Shown here: positions 32,825-42,500 of the stretch, piece by piece
Position numbering within the stretch: the first letter of the stretch is position 1
Layout of the letters: each line of letters starts with the position of its first letter
DNA from: Methylobacterium cerastii
Lineage (GTDB): Bacteria; Pseudomonadota; Alphaproteobacteria; Rhizobiales; Beijerinckiaceae
Assembly: GCF_022179125.1 (NCBI RefSeq)
Contig: NZ_BPQG01000081.1
Coordinates: 1 to 60,678, forward strand
Direction of reading: 5' to 3'
DNA: 60,678 nucleotides
Program-made: the position numbers and the translations under genes
Notes under the pieces: model-generated
Database searches by the model: none
What the model saw: only the letters and a program-made list of their open reading frames with translations
What the model was told of the DNA's origin: nothing

Positions 32825-34285
32825 TCACGCGGATCGCTCCGACCCGGGATCGTCGCCCCGGTGCGAATCCACGGGAATGATAATGCGGACAACGGCGCCG
32901 GGCGGGTGCTTGTCAAGAACAAACGTGCCGTCGAGGGCCTCGACGCGCTCGCGCATCCCCGAGAGCCCGAGCCCGGTGCCGTGGTCGGGATCGAACCCGG
33001 CGCCGTCGTTGGCGATCGACACCATCAGCGCGCCGTCCGCCTCGCGCGCCTTGGCGGTGACCGACGCGGCGCGGCCGTGCCGCACGGCGTTGGTCGTGCT
33101 CTCTTGGATGCAGCGGAACACCGTCAGGTCGGCGAGGTCGCCATAGCCGCGGGCGAGACCGGCGAAGTGCCCGGAGAAGCGCGTCTCGGGATGGCGGCGG
33201 GCGAAGTCGCGCAGCAGCAAGTCCAGGCAATCGGCGAGCGGCACCTGCCCGAGGGCGTGCGGGCGCAGCCGATTGAGCAGGTCGCGGTTGCGGCTCTGCA
33301 CCTGCGACACGATCCCGGCGATTTCTGACGCTCGCGCCGAGAGCTTGTTGCGGTCGGGTTCGGCGGCTCCGGTGGCCAACCGCCCGATCGAGGCGGCGTT
33401 GGCTTCCAGCGCGAACAGGCACGGGCCGAACTCGTCGTGGAGTTCCAGGGCGGTGCTGCGGCGCTCGTCGTCCTGCGCGGTCAGCAGTTGCCGCTTCAGC
33501 CGCCCGTTGGCGGCGCGGACCGCGCTCAAGGCTTCCGCCACCTGGTTGAACCGGGTCGCGATCACCGCAAACTCGTGGCTCGACGGGCTCGGAAGGCGTG
33601 CCGTGTAGTCGTGCCGCTCGAGCTGGGTCAGGCCGTCGGCGAGGCGCGCGAGCGGCGCCAGCACCCGCCCGAGCGCGAGGTACAGGGCGGCCAGCATCGC
33701 CGCGTTGATGCAGAACGTCGTGAGCGACAGCGCACGGGCGTAAACCCAGATCTCGTCGATCTCGTCCATCGGTTGGGTGGTGATCCGCGCGGTGCCGATC
33801 GTGCGGCCGGCGGTGACGATCGGCAATTCGTGCTGCTCGATCTTCGGCATGATCAGGTCGGCGAACCAAACGGGCGCCGCCCGCTCCGGGCGCGGCTGAC
33901 CGATCGGCGCGCCCACCGTCGCGCCTTCGGCGTCGCGGACGGTCACGCGGACGTGGCGCAGCACCTGGAAGCGCAGGTCGAGGGTCTGAAGCAGGCGCTC
34001 GGCCGGCGCCGCCTCGAGGAGGCGGATCGTGTCGGCGACCAGCGATTCCACCGTGGACAGGGACGCCCGCGTCTCGACCTTCACCGCGTTGCGCGCGTTG
34101 ATGACGATGACGCCGCAGGACACCAGGGCGGCAATCACGTCGATGGCCAGGACCACCGCGATCAGCCGTGCACGCGTCGACCAGCCGCTCCAGAACCTGA
34201 CGGCCGGAACCGTCTGGGGCGGCGTCGGCTCGCTGGCGGGCACGTCGTCCGGCTGCGTCGCGAAGGGGATCGGCTGGGCACTCAC
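32825..34285 (-). CDS. NarX/UhpB-type sensor histidine kinase (HisKA_3)
   Basis: GTG 34285 (VSAQPIPFATQPDD) gives 486 residues; the in-frame extension to 34858 lies antisense to another gene. TM1 is at about 41-62, a periplasmic sensor region at 63-183, TM2 at about 184-206, then a HAMP linker. HisKA_3 has phospho-acceptor His283 in ALELHDEFGPCLFALEANA. The HATPase has an N-box-like QESTTNAVRHG and G-box GTGLGLSGMRERV. It partners the downstream NarL-type regulator. The ligand is unknown. Confidence 0.9.
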   Translation of the reverse strand: MSAQPIPFATQPDDVPASEPTPPQTVPAVRFWSGWSTRARLIAVVLAIDVIAALVSCGVIVINARNAVKVETRASLSTVESLVADTIRLLEAAPAERLLQTLDLRFQVLRHVRVTVRDAEGATVGAPIGQPRPERAAPVWFADLIMPKIEQHELPIVTAGRTIGTARITTQPMDEIDEIWVYARALSLTTFCINAAMLAALYLALGRVLAPLARLADGLTQLERHDYTARLPSPSSHEFAVIATRFNQVAEALSAVRAANGRLKRQLLTAQDDERRSTALELHDEFGPCLFALEANAASIGRLATGAAEPDRNKLSARASEIAGIVSQVQSRNRDLLNRLRPHALGQVPLADCLDLLLRDFARRHPETRFSGHFAGLARGYGDLADLTVFRCIQESTTNAVRHGRAASVTAKAREADGALMVSIANDGAGFDPDHGTGLGLSGMRERVEALDGTFVLDKHPPGAVVRIIIPVDSHRGDDPGSERSA

Positions 34286-34417
34286 GCGACGCAGGGTGGC
34301 GGCGCGGCGCGGCGAAGTCCATGGCGCGGATCGGTGCCCGACGGGCCATCCACATTCCGGCCCTCGGCGACCGACCCGGCTTGAGCCGCCGCGACGACCG
34401 GCGTAGCCGTCGCCGCC

Positions 34418-35314
34418 ATGCCCCTCGATGCGAACGATCGCGAGATCCTGCTGGACGCGCTCGCCGACCCCGCGAGCGCGTGGAGCCTCGGCGCGTTCGG
34501 GGCCGCAGCCGAATTTCGCCGGGGCCAGGATGAGCCGTTCGCGACGCTCGAAGCGGGCAGGGTAGGTCTGCGGACCGCCCGCGGCGGCGTCGTGTTGACG
34601 CTTATCGAGACACTGCGACCGGTCGCCTACGAAATGCCGGTGGGCGACGGCTGGAGCCATGCAGTCGCCCTTTGCCTGCCGGCGACAAGTCTCGTGCCGC
34701 CAGCCCGCATGGGGTTCACCGATTTCGGCCCCGACGCCGAGGCCCTCGATCCGACGCGGCGCGAAGCGGTGAGCTTCGATCTCGGGCTCGGGCTGAGCCC
34801 AGCGTCGGTCCGCATCAGGACCGACCGGCCGGCGGCGTTGGACAGGCTGCGCGCGCATCGCGGCTCGGCGTCGATCGACTTCGACGCCGTCATCCGGCCC
34901 GAGCTGGTGGCGGGCGGTGCCGACCTCGTCGTCGCGGGTCCGCTCGGGCGCATCGAAATGCTGGGCGGGGCCGGCGACGCCTCCGGTCCGCGGGCGTTCG
35001 TCGTGCCGAAGATCTTACTGCGCAGGCTGACGCACCTGGCGACGGCGCCGATCCCGGTGGGCCTCGTGCCGGTGGGCCACCTCTATCCACCGCATCCCTG
35101 CCGCGACGCGGCGGGCCGCGCGATGCCGTTCGAGCGTGCGCGGCACGACGCGTTCCAGGCCCTGCTCGCGCGCTGGGGCGACCGGGACGGCTTCGCGCTC
35201 AAGGCCGCCATCCTGTCCGGCGGGCCGCGCCCCGCCCAAGCAGCGGATCGGTGGGTCCGCGCGATCGAGCGGGTGGCCGGCGCGCAGGCCGGCTACTTGG
35301 CACACTCGCGTTGA
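34418..35314 (+). CDS. Conserved hypothetical protein
   Basis: 298 residues, divergent from the kinase gene with 132 bp between. No signal peptide, membrane segment or cofactor motif. It is built of alternating beta and helical segments, with a conserved-looking MGFTDFGPDAEALDPTRREA and HLYPPHPCRD. Codon usage is that of the core genome. I do not recognise a family. Confidence 0.65.
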   Translation: MPLDANDREILLDALADPASAWSLGAFGAAAEFRRGQDEPFATLEAGRVGLRTARGGVVLTLIETLRPVAYEMPVGDGWSHAVALCLPATSLVPPARMGFTDFGPDAEALDPTRREAVSFDLGLGLSPASVRIRTDRPAALDRLRAHRGSASIDFDAVIRPELVAGGADLVVAGPLGRIEMLGGAGDASGPRAFVVPKILLRRLTHLATAPIPVGLVPVGHLYPPHPCRDAAGRAMPFERARHDAFQALLARWGDRDGFALKAAILSGGPRPAQAADRWVRAIERVAGAQAGYLAHSR

Positions 35315-35594
35315 GGCGTGCCGGAGAGCAGGCGATACGAGTTCTTAAGCAGCCTGCGTCTACGCAAGACCTCGTCGCCGGAACGACTTCTCCACAGAAG
35401 ACGCCGGGTGCTGAAGCCGCGGATCAGCGCGGCGAATGCGCTACGACATCGTTGCGCCGTATTGCCGGTCCTCATTGGAACGCCAAATCTCGCGTTCGGA
35501 AGGTCTTCGGGGGCGGGCGCGACCGTGATGGGGGGATCGGTCGCATTCGTCTCGCTTTTCCGACGCAACCTCGTGCCAAGATCGACCCCGCCCG

Positions 35595-36575
35595 ATGATT
35601 GATCTCGCCCTCGACCCTTCCGAGACCCGATCCGCCGCCGCCGCGACCCCGCGCTCAGGCGTTCGCCGTCCATGGGCGCGGATCGCCCTGTTCGGTGCGC
35701 TGGGCCTCGGCGCCACCGGGGCCTTCGCCGGCGTCGCCAGCACGTACCTCTCGAGCCTTGCCGGCCCGCAGCGGGCGAAACCGATCGCGATGAGCCAGAA
35801 GGCCGCCGACTGGCCCGACCTCAAGGACGGCATGCCGGCGCTGGCCGGAAACGGTCCCGCGGTCCCGAAGATCCGCGAGATCCTGCCGCCCGAGCCGGCG
35901 ACTGCGCCGGTCGTCGAGGCGCGGGTCGACCCGATTCTGCGCGCCGGAAACACGGCCGCGGACACCGTCACACTGCCGGTCGCGCTCCCCGTCGCCCCGA
36001 ACCCCGTCGCCCCCGCGGGCAAGCCCGACGTCCCGGCGCAACAGCCGCTTCCGGCCATCGTCGAGGTGCCGGTGATCGGCCCCGCCCGCCAGGCGACGCT
36101 GGTCGCGCCGGCCCGCGCTGTCCCCGGAATTGCGCCGCTCGCGGCCGAGACGGTTCGGGCCAAGACGGAAACCACCACCTACGCGGCCCTGCCGCCCGAA
36201 CCGCCGAAGGCGATCGTTGCCAAGGCGGCGGCGACGAAGGACGAGGCGATCCGGCAGGAGGGCGCCAAGCCTGAGGTCACGAAGCTCGAGATCAGCAAGC
36301 CGGAAGCGGTCAAGGCGAAGCCGCGGATCGAGGCGCACGCCAAGCCCACTTCGGTGCCGGCGAGCAAGGCGGTGGCGGGGAAGCCTGCAGCCCTGAAGCC
36401 GGTGGCGGTCGAGGCCAAGGCGGCGGAGACCAAGCTGGCGCCCGCCCAGGCGCAGGACGAGGACACAGAGGTGTTCGGGATCAAGGTCCCGTCGCTCGCA
36501 CCCGCCGGCCGCAAGATCCGCGAGAGCGTCGAGGCCCTCGGCGACGCCGTGAAGGGCATTCCCGACCGGTTCTGA
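35595..36575 (+). CDS. Membrane-anchored Ala/Pro/Lys-rich hypothetical protein
   Basis: 326 residues: a short cytoplasmic N-terminus, one membrane helix (IALFGALGLGATGAFAGVA, about 30-48), then a long low-complexity periplasmic region rich in Pro, Ala, Val and, from about 200, in Lys/Glu/Ala repeats (EVTKLEISKPEAVKAKPRIE). A short conserved-looking C-terminus follows (EVFGIKVPSLAPAGRKIRES). This is TonB-like in composition but lacks a TonB C-domain. It could be an envelope spacer or scaffold; the function is unknown. Confidence 0.6.
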   Translation: MIDLALDPSETRSAAAATPRSGVRRPWARIALFGALGLGATGAFAGVASTYLSSLAGPQRAKPIAMSQKAADWPDLKDGMPALAGNGPAVPKIREILPPEPATAPVVEARVDPILRAGNTAADTVTLPVALPVAPNPVAPAGKPDVPAQQPLPAIVEVPVIGPARQATLVAPARAVPGIAPLAAETVRAKTETTTYAALPPEPPKAIVAKAAATKDEAIRQEGAKPEVTKLEISKPEAVKAKPRIEAHAKPTSVPASKAVAGKPAALKPVAVEAKAAETKLAPAQAQDEDTEVFGIKVPSLAPAGRKIRESVEALGDAVKGIPDRF

Positions 36576-36631
36576 CCGGACCCGGACGTGTTGGTGACGG
36601 GCGTCGCCTTAAGGCGGCGCCCGGTCGCGGC

Positions 36632-38368
36632 TCAGGCCCGCGGCTTCCGGGCGTAGGTCTTGGCCCCTTCGGGCTTTCCGACGTGGCGCTCGTGCTTGGC
36701 CGCGCGCGGGCTCTTGAAGCCGGCTGGCCCCTTGCGCTCGGCGGCGGGCGCATCGCCCTCCAGCGCTTCCACCTGGATCTCCGGTGAGCCGTTGCGGGCG
36801 AACGCCTGCGCGAAGCGCGAGGCGGCGTTGCCGCGGACTTCGAACTTGGTCTCCCGGTCGAAGATGCGGATCGCGCCGATCTCCTGGCGGTCGATGCCGC
36901 CGCGGCGCGTCAGCATCGGCAGCAGGCGACGCGGGTCGGCGTTGTCGCGCCGGCCGAGATTGAGCCGGAACCACACCGCCGGGCCCATCGCGGCGATGCG
37001 CTCGGGGTCCATCGGGTCGTAGGGCGGACGGCTCGACGCGCCGCGGCCGGACTGCTCGCCGGGGTCGGTCACCTCCTCCGGCGCCGGCAGGCGGGTGCGG
37101 TAGACCCGGGCCAGCGCGGCAGCGAGCTCGAGCGGCGTACGGCCGGTGACCAGGGTCTCGGCGAGCGCGAGGTCCTCCTCGCCGGGCGCCTCGGTGAAGA
37201 GCGGGTCTTCCAGCATGCGCTCGCCGTCGAGGCGGCGGATCTCGTCGGCCGAGGGCGGGCCGCCCCATTCGGGGCTGATCTTGGCGAGCTGGAACATCTG
37301 CTCGGCCCGGCGGCGGCGGGCGTTCGGGATCAGCAGGATGCTGGTGCCCTTCTTGCCGGCGCGGCCCGTGCGGCCGCTGCGGTGCTGCAGCACCTCGGCG
37401 TCGTGCGGCAGGTCGGCATGGATGACGAGCGACAGGCCCGGCAGGTCGATGCCGCGGGCGGCGACGTCGGTGGCGACGCAGACCTTGGCACGGCCGTCGC
37501 GCAACGCCTGGAGCGCGGCGTTCCGCTCGCCCTGACCGAGCTCGCCCGACAGCGCCACGGTGGAGAAGCCGCGCTCGGTCAGGCTCGCCTGGAGGTGGCG
37601 CACAGCGTTGCGGGTGTTGCAGAACACGATCGCCGTCGGCGCGTCCGCCGCGCGGAGCAGGTTGAGCACCACGTGCTCGATCTCGCGCGGCACGACGCGG
37701 ATCGCCCGGTAGGCAATGTCGGCGTGCCCGCGGGTCTCGCTCTTCACCGCGAGCCGCAGCGCGTCGCGCTGGTAGCGGGCGGCGAGGCTGTCGATCGCCT
37801 TCGGCAGAGTCGCCGAGAACAGGAAGGTGCTGCGCTGGTTCGGCGTCGCCGAGAGGATGAACTCGATGTCCTCGCGGAAGCCGAGGTCCAGCATCTCGTC
37901 GGCCTCGTCGAGGACGACCGCCCGCATCTGGTCGGTGACGAGGGTCCGGCGTTCGAGGTGGTCGCGCAGACGCCCGGGCGTGCCGACGACGATGTGCGTG
38001 CCCTCGTTCAGCGCGCGGGCCTCGCGGCGCGGGTCCATGCCGCCGACGCAGGCCGTGACGCGGCCGCCGGCGGGGCCGTAGAGCCACATCAGCTCGCGCT
38101 GGACCTGCAGGGCGAGCTCGCGCGTGGGTGCGATCACCAGCGCCAGCGGGGCGCCGGGGGGCGCCAGCGTCTCCGCGCCGTCGAGGAGCAGGCCGGCCAT
38201 GGCCAGCCCGTAGGCGACGGTCTTGCCGGAGCCGGTCTGGGCGGAGACGAGGAGGTCGCGGCCGTCGGCGGCCGCTTCGAGCACGGCGCTCTGCACCGGC
38301 GTCGGTTCGGCGTAGTCATGGTCGGCGAGCGCCCGCGCGAACGGGGCGGGAAGGGTGGGAAACGGCAC
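36632..38368 (-). CDS. DEAD-box RNA helicase
   Basis: 578 residues. Motifs in order: Q-motif (EPTPVQSAVL, 21-30), I (AQTGSGKT, 43-50), Ia (PTRELA, 81-86), II (DEAD, 154-157), III (SAT, about 185), IV (IVFCNTR), V (ATDVAARGIDLP) and VI (HRSGRTGRAG). After the helicase core comes a DbpA-like RNA-binding domain (about 430-515, VWFRLNLGRRDNADPRRLLP) and a basic tail ending KTYARKPRA. A DeaD/CsdA-type architecture implying roles in ribosome assembly or cold adaptation. Monocistronic. Confidence 0.93.
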   Translation of the reverse strand: MPFPTLPAPFARALADHDYAEPTPVQSAVLEAAADGRDLLVSAQTGSGKTVAYGLAMAGLLLDGAETLAPPGAPLALVIAPTRELALQVQRELMWLYGPAGGRVTACVGGMDPRREARALNEGTHIVVGTPGRLRDHLERRTLVTDQMRAVVLDEADEMLDLGFREDIEFILSATPNQRSTFLFSATLPKAIDSLAARYQRDALRLAVKSETRGHADIAYRAIRVVPREIEHVVLNLLRAADAPTAIVFCNTRNAVRHLQASLTERGFSTVALSGELGQGERNAALQALRDGRAKVCVATDVAARGIDLPGLSLVIHADLPHDAEVLQHRSGRTGRAGKKGTSILLIPNARRRRAEQMFQLAKISPEWGGPPSADEIRRLDGERMLEDPLFTEAPGEEDLALAETLVTGRTPLELAAALARVYRTRLPAPEEVTDPGEQSGRGASSRPPYDPMDPERIAAMGPAVWFRLNLGRRDNADPRRLLPMLTRRGGIDRQEIGAIRIFDRETKFEVRGNAASRFAQAFARNGSPEIQVEALEGDAPAAERKGPAGFKSPRAAKHERHVGKPEGAKTYARKPRA

Positions 38369-38583
38369 GGTACGGGGCTTTCACGACCGTCCGTCCCGTC
38401 AGAACCGACGCTGGGCGCGGCTCTCTGTCAGGCTCACCGGTCTCGACTCGGGTTGCGAAGCCATACCCTCTAGCGGCTTCCCGGCGTTTCCGCCACGTCC
38501 CGGCCCGCATGGGGCGGTTGCGTGTGCGCAATCCATCCCGATCGCCTAAGCATCGTCGCAGGGGTGGATGGATCGGACGATCG

Positions 38584-39687
38584 ATGGGAACGGCGCGGTT
38601 GGCGGTGGCGTGGACGACGGTTGGCGCCTTCGCGTGGTTCGGTAAGGCGTGGCTCGGCGATCTGGCGTCGCCGATCTTCGCCCTCGCCCTGTTCGCGTGG
38701 CTGCTCGTCGCGATCTTCTGGTGTGCCTTCGGTGTGGTGCATGAGGCGGAGGAGCTGGCCGACATCCTGGGCGAGCCGCTGGGCACCCTGGTGCTGACGC
38801 TCTCCATCGTCGTGATCGAGGTGGCGCTCGTCTCAGCGGTGATGCTCGGCGCGAAGGACGCGCCGACCCTCGGTCGCGACACGATGTTCGCGGTGCTGAT
38901 GATCGTCCTCAACGGGGTCGTCGGCCTCGGGCTCCTGGTCGGCGGCCTGCGGCACCACCAGCAGAGCTACAACCTGCAAGGGGCGTCGGCCTTCCTGTCG
39001 GTGATCATCCCGCTCTCGACCCTGGCGCTGATCATCCCGAACTTCACCACCTCGACCCGCGACGGCACCTTGACCACGCTGCAGGCGGTGACGTTCTCGG
39101 GCTTCACCCTGGCGCTCTACGCGGTGTTCCTCCTGATCCAGACCGGGCGGCACAGCGACTTCTTCCAAGATGGTTCCGGCGCGGAAGGCAGCCGGTCCGT
39201 CGCGGAGCCGGAGCGACGCACCAAGGCGCCGGCCGGCAGCATCGTCCGGCACACGGTGCTGCTCGTCGCCAACATCCTGCCGATCGTCTTGCTCTCCAAG
39301 AGCCTCGCGACGATCCTCGACCACGGCATCGCGGCGCTGGGCGCGCCGTCCGCGCTGTCGGGCGTGCTGATCGCGGCGATCGTGTTCACGCCCGAGGCGA
39401 TTTCGGCGCTGAAGGCCGTCGCCCGCAACGAGCTGCAACGCGCGATCAACCTGTGTCTCGGTGCGGCGACTTCGACCATCGGCCTGACCGTGCCGGCGGT
39501 GCTCGCGGTCGGCCTGATCACCGGCCAGACGGTGGTGCTCGGCCTCAAGCCGACCGAGATGACGCTGCTCGCGGTGACCCTGATCCTCAGCACGCTGACC
39601 TTCTCGGGCCTGCGGACCACGGTGCTGGAGGGGGCGGTGCACCTGATCGTGTTCTTCGTCTACCTGGTGCTGATCTTCAGCCCGTGA
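38584..39687 (+). CDS. chaA: Ca2+/H+ antiporter (ChaA-like)
   Basis: 367 residues from ATG 38584; longer frames overlap the helicase antisense. It is a CaCA-superfamily protein with about eleven membrane helices. The two alpha-repeats are visible: GEPLGTLVLTLSIVVIEVAL in the first half and FTPEAISALKAVARNELQRA with NLCLGAATSTIGLTVPAV in the second, each with the acidic residue needed for cation exchange. An acidic/basic cytoplasmic loop (about 195-225) separates them. It would export Ca2+, Na+ or K+ for H+. Confidence 0.88.
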   Translation: MGTARLAVAWTTVGAFAWFGKAWLGDLASPIFALALFAWLLVAIFWCAFGVVHEAEELADILGEPLGTLVLTLSIVVIEVALVSAVMLGAKDAPTLGRDTMFAVLMIVLNGVVGLGLLVGGLRHHQQSYNLQGASAFLSVIIPLSTLALIIPNFTTSTRDGTLTTLQAVTFSGFTLALYAVFLLIQTGRHSDFFQDGSGAEGSRSVAEPERRTKAPAGSIVRHTVLLVANILPIVLLSKSLATILDHGIAALGAPSALSGVLIAAIVFTPEAISALKAVARNELQRAINLCLGAATSTIGLTVPAVLAVGLITGQTVVLGLKPTEMTLLAVTLILSTLTFSGLRTTVLEGAVHLIVFFVYLVLIFSP

Positions 39688-39917
39688 GCCTTGCCGTCTG
39701 CTGCAGCCTAACGCCGAAATCCCTTGGATTTCACGGGGCCAGGCCTTGAGACTATCGAAGACATCACGGCAAGGGTCGGCTTCGGCCGTACCGGTCCAAG
39801 CCGACCCGCGCAGGCGCGGACATTGCAAACGGCCTTGGGTCGACGGCCTCAGTATCACCCAAATCCAATGTCGAAATCGATAGCCTCTGATATCGGCGCG
39901 GTGGGCGGAGCGGATCG

Positions 39918-41018
39918 ATGACGCGTGCGAGCGTAGCGGGCAAGGTTCGGACCTGGGCGAACGCGGCCCGAGGCTTAGCCGGTGGACGGAGCGACACGCT
40001 CGGAAGCGAGCCGCCGGTGCACCTTCCCGTCTCGCGGCCCGGAGCGCCCAACGTCGTGGACGCCGACGTCCCTGTCGACATCGGCTGCATCAAGGTGTTC
40101 CGCTCGGAGAACTTTCCCGAATCCGGGCCTTCGCCCTGGCTCGACCGGCCGGACGCCACCGAGACGATCGCGCGGCGCCTCGATCGGGGCGAGCTGACAC
40201 CGAAGCAGGCCGAGATGTGCCGGTTCTGGGCCGAGAACGGGTATTACGTCGCCCGCGGCGCGGTGGATCCGGACACGATCGACGTCGCCTGGGCCGCCTA
40301 CGAAGCCGCCATCGCGCAGGGCGAGATCACGCTCGCGCCGGAGAAGGCTGCCGACGACGACCCCCATCCCGGCCGCTACCTCAACCCGCACCTCAAGGTC
40401 GAGGAGCTCGATACGCTGCTCGAGCACCCGGTGCTGTTCAACTTCAGCAGCATGGTGCTGGGGCGCCGGGCGATCCCGTTCCAGACCATCGCCTCCCACA
40501 AGGGGAGCCAGCAATCCGAACATTCGGATTCGATCCACATGACGACCTACCCGCTCGGCTACCTCGCCGCCTGCTGGGTCGCGATGGAGGACATCCACGA
40601 CGATTCGGGGCCGCTGGTCTACTATCCCGGCAGCCATCGCCTGCCTTACGTGTTCAGCCACGACGTCGGCATCTCGACCGACGACTTCCGCGAAAGGGGC
40701 TACGCGGCCTACGCAGAGCGCTACGAGCCGGCGATCAAGCACACGATCGCCGAGCATGGCATCGCGCCCCGGCGCTTCATCGCGCGCAAGGGCGACGTGC
40801 TGTTCTGGCACGCGAACCTCCTGCACGGGGGCTCGCCGCGCAACGACGTCACCCGGTCGCGCAAGGCGCTCGTGCACCACTATTTCGCCGAAGGCTGCGT
40901 CTGCTACCACGACCTCTCGGCGACCACGTCCGCGGTCCACGGGTCGGTGGAGAGCCTGCCGACCTGCGGCGCCTCGAGCCCCGACATCAAGCGGCGCAAG
41001 CAGATCAGGCGGTCCTGA
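39918..41018 (+). CDS. PhyH-family (phytanoyl-CoA dioxygenase-like) Fe(II)/2-oxoglutarate oxygenase
   Basis: 366 residues. The iron-binding triad is present: His202-x-Asp204 (QQSEHSDSIHM) and His303 (FWHANLLHGGSP), followed by the Arg in TRSRKALVHHYF that would bind 2-oxoglutarate. A 95-residue N-terminal region precedes the jelly roll. The C-terminus is basic (KRRKQIRRS). These enzymes hydroxylate a wide range of substrates; members in bacteria act on lipids or secondary metabolites. The substrate is not deducible, as neighbours give no pathway. Confidence 0.85.
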   Translation: MTRASVAGKVRTWANAARGLAGGRSDTLGSEPPVHLPVSRPGAPNVVDADVPVDIGCIKVFRSENFPESGPSPWLDRPDATETIARRLDRGELTPKQAEMCRFWAENGYYVARGAVDPDTIDVAWAAYEAAIAQGEITLAPEKAADDDPHPGRYLNPHLKVEELDTLLEHPVLFNFSSMVLGRRAIPFQTIASHKGSQQSEHSDSIHMTTYPLGYLAACWVAMEDIHDDSGPLVYYPGSHRLPYVFSHDVGISTDDFRERGYAAYAERYEPAIKHTIAEHGIAPRRFIARKGDVLFWHANLLHGGSPRNDVTRSRKALVHHYFAEGCVCYHDLSATTSAVHGSVESLPTCGASSPDIKRRKQIRRS

Positions 41019-41057
41019 CGCCCGGCGTCGCGTCGAGAGAATCTGTAGAGCGAACTG

Positions 41058-41774
41058 CTAACCGCCGAACCGCTCGGTGCGGATCAGCCCCGGGGCGACG
41101 CCGGCCTCGACCAGCAGCGTCGCGGCCGTGCCCACGAACGGCGTGGCGCCGCAGATGAAGACGCGGGTCGGGTGGCCGAGCGTCGTGAGCGCTTCCGCCA
41201 CCGTCGCCGCATCGATCCGCCGTCCGCCCGAGCGGGTCGCGGTGAAGATCAGCGACAGGCCCGGCTCGGTGCCGGCGCGCGCCTCGATCTCGTCGAGCGC
41301 GATCGCATCGCCGCGGGTCCGCGCCGAGTAGAGCAGAAGAGCCGGGATCTCCGGTGCCACCGCCCCCCGGTGGCGCAGCATGGCTAGGAGCGGCACCACG
41401 CCGGAGCCACCGCCGACGAGCAGCAGCGGCCCGCCGTCGGCCGGCCCCCACGAGAACGCGCCGCCGATCGGCCCGCGCAGCTCGATCGCGTCGCCGACCT
41501 CGGCGATCTCGTGGAAGAAGCCCGAGACCTCGCCGCCCTCCAATCCCTCGATCATCAGCTCGATCGTTCCCGAGCCGTCCGGCGCCGAGGCGATCGAGTA
41601 GCTGCGCTGCGCACGGTAGCCGTCCTCGGCGGTGAGGCGCACGTCGACATGCTGGCCCGGCCTGTAGGCGTCGGCGATCTCGGTGCGCAGGCGAAAGCTC
41701 TTCACCCGCGCGGTGACCGGCGCGATCGCCGTGATCAAGGCCTGTCGCCAGCGGAAGTCGGGCACCTCAATCAC
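41058..41774 (-). CDS. Ferredoxin-NADP reductase-like FAD/NAD oxidoreductase
   Basis: 238 residues: an FAD-binding barrel (about 1-105, with RSYSIAS at about 57-63 binding flavin phosphate) and an NAD-binding domain starting LLLVGGGSGVVPLLAML, ending with FICGATPFVG. It ends shortly after the NAD domain (TERFGG), without a 2Fe-2S domain. It overlaps the sulfite-oxidase-like gene by 8 bp. This pairing recurs in many proteobacteria, where the flavoprotein is thought to exchange electrons with the molybdopterin partner. Confidence 0.88.
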   Translation of the reverse strand: MIEVPDFRWRQALITAIAPVTARVKSFRLRTEIADAYRPGQHVDVRLTAEDGYRAQRSYSIASAPDGSGTIELMIEGLEGGEVSGFFHEIAEVGDAIELRGPIGGAFSWGPADGGPLLLVGGGSGVVPLLAMLRHRGAVAPEIPALLLYSARTRGDAIALDEIEARAGTEPGLSLIFTATRSGGRRIDAATVAEALTTLGHPTRVFICGATPFVGTAATLLVEAGVAPGLIRTERFGG

Positions 41775-42372
41775 TGGTGTAGCGCTGCTCGCGCCAAGGG
41801 TCGCCGTACATGTGGTAGCCGCGCATCTCCCAGAAGCCGGCCTCGTCCTTCTTGGTAAAGCGCAGGCCCTTCAGCCATTTCGCGCTCTTCCACAGGTAGA
41901 GGTGCGGCACGAACAAGCGGGCCGGACCGCCGTGGTCCGGCTCGATCGGCGCCCCCTCGTAATGCGTCGCGATCATCGCGCGCCCGCCGGCGAGGTCGGC
42001 GACGGGGACGTTGGTGGAATAGTCGTCGTAGCCCTCGGCGAGCAGGAAATCCGTCGGCGCCGCGATGCGGGCGTCGGCAAGCAGGTCGTCGAAGCTCACG
42101 CCCTCCCAACCGGTGTCGAACTTCGACCATTTGGTGACGCAGTGGATGTCGCCCTGCCAGGCGGTGCGCGGAAGCGCCTGGAATTCGTCCCAGCTCCAGG
42201 ACTTCAGCGGCTTGGCGCCCTCGCGAAGGGTGAAGCGCCACGTCGCAAGGTCGATCGTCGGGTTCGGCCCGATCTGGAGGATCGGGAAATCCTCGACGCG
42301 GTGCTGTCCCGGCGGAAGCCGCTTCTGCGTCTCCTCCGGACTGCGCCGGCCGACGAAGCCTCGTGTCGCCAT
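41767..42372 (-). CDS. Sulfite-oxidase-like molybdopterin oxidoreductase
   Basis: 201 residues covering the Moco-binding fold of the sulfite oxidase superfamily, without heme or dimerisation domain. The Mo-ligating Cys is in GDIHCVTKWSKFD (about residue 98). Other landmarks are HYEGAPIEPDHGGPARLFVP and YLWKSAKWLKGLRF. There is no signal peptide, so it is likely cytoplasmic, unlike MsrP. Upstream in a two-gene unit with the flavin reductase. The physiological substrate is unknown. Confidence 0.9.
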   Translation of the reverse strand: MATRGFVGRRSPEETQKRLPPGQHRVEDFPILQIGPNPTIDLATWRFTLREGAKPLKSWSWDEFQALPRTAWQGDIHCVTKWSKFDTGWEGVSFDDLLADARIAAPTDFLLAEGYDDYSTNVPVADLAGGRAMIATHYEGAPIEPDHGGPARLFVPHLYLWKSAKWLKGLRFTKKDEAGFWEMRGYHMYGDPWREQRYTSD

Positions 42373-42500
42373 CTCGGTCCCTTCCGTTGCGGTTCGGCCC
42401 GGTTGCAGCCGGAATGACCGGCGCCGTCAAGCGGCGGCTTCTTCGAAACCGCTGGCAGGGCTACCCTGATCCCGCGACAGGCGACGACGAGGCGGCGACG

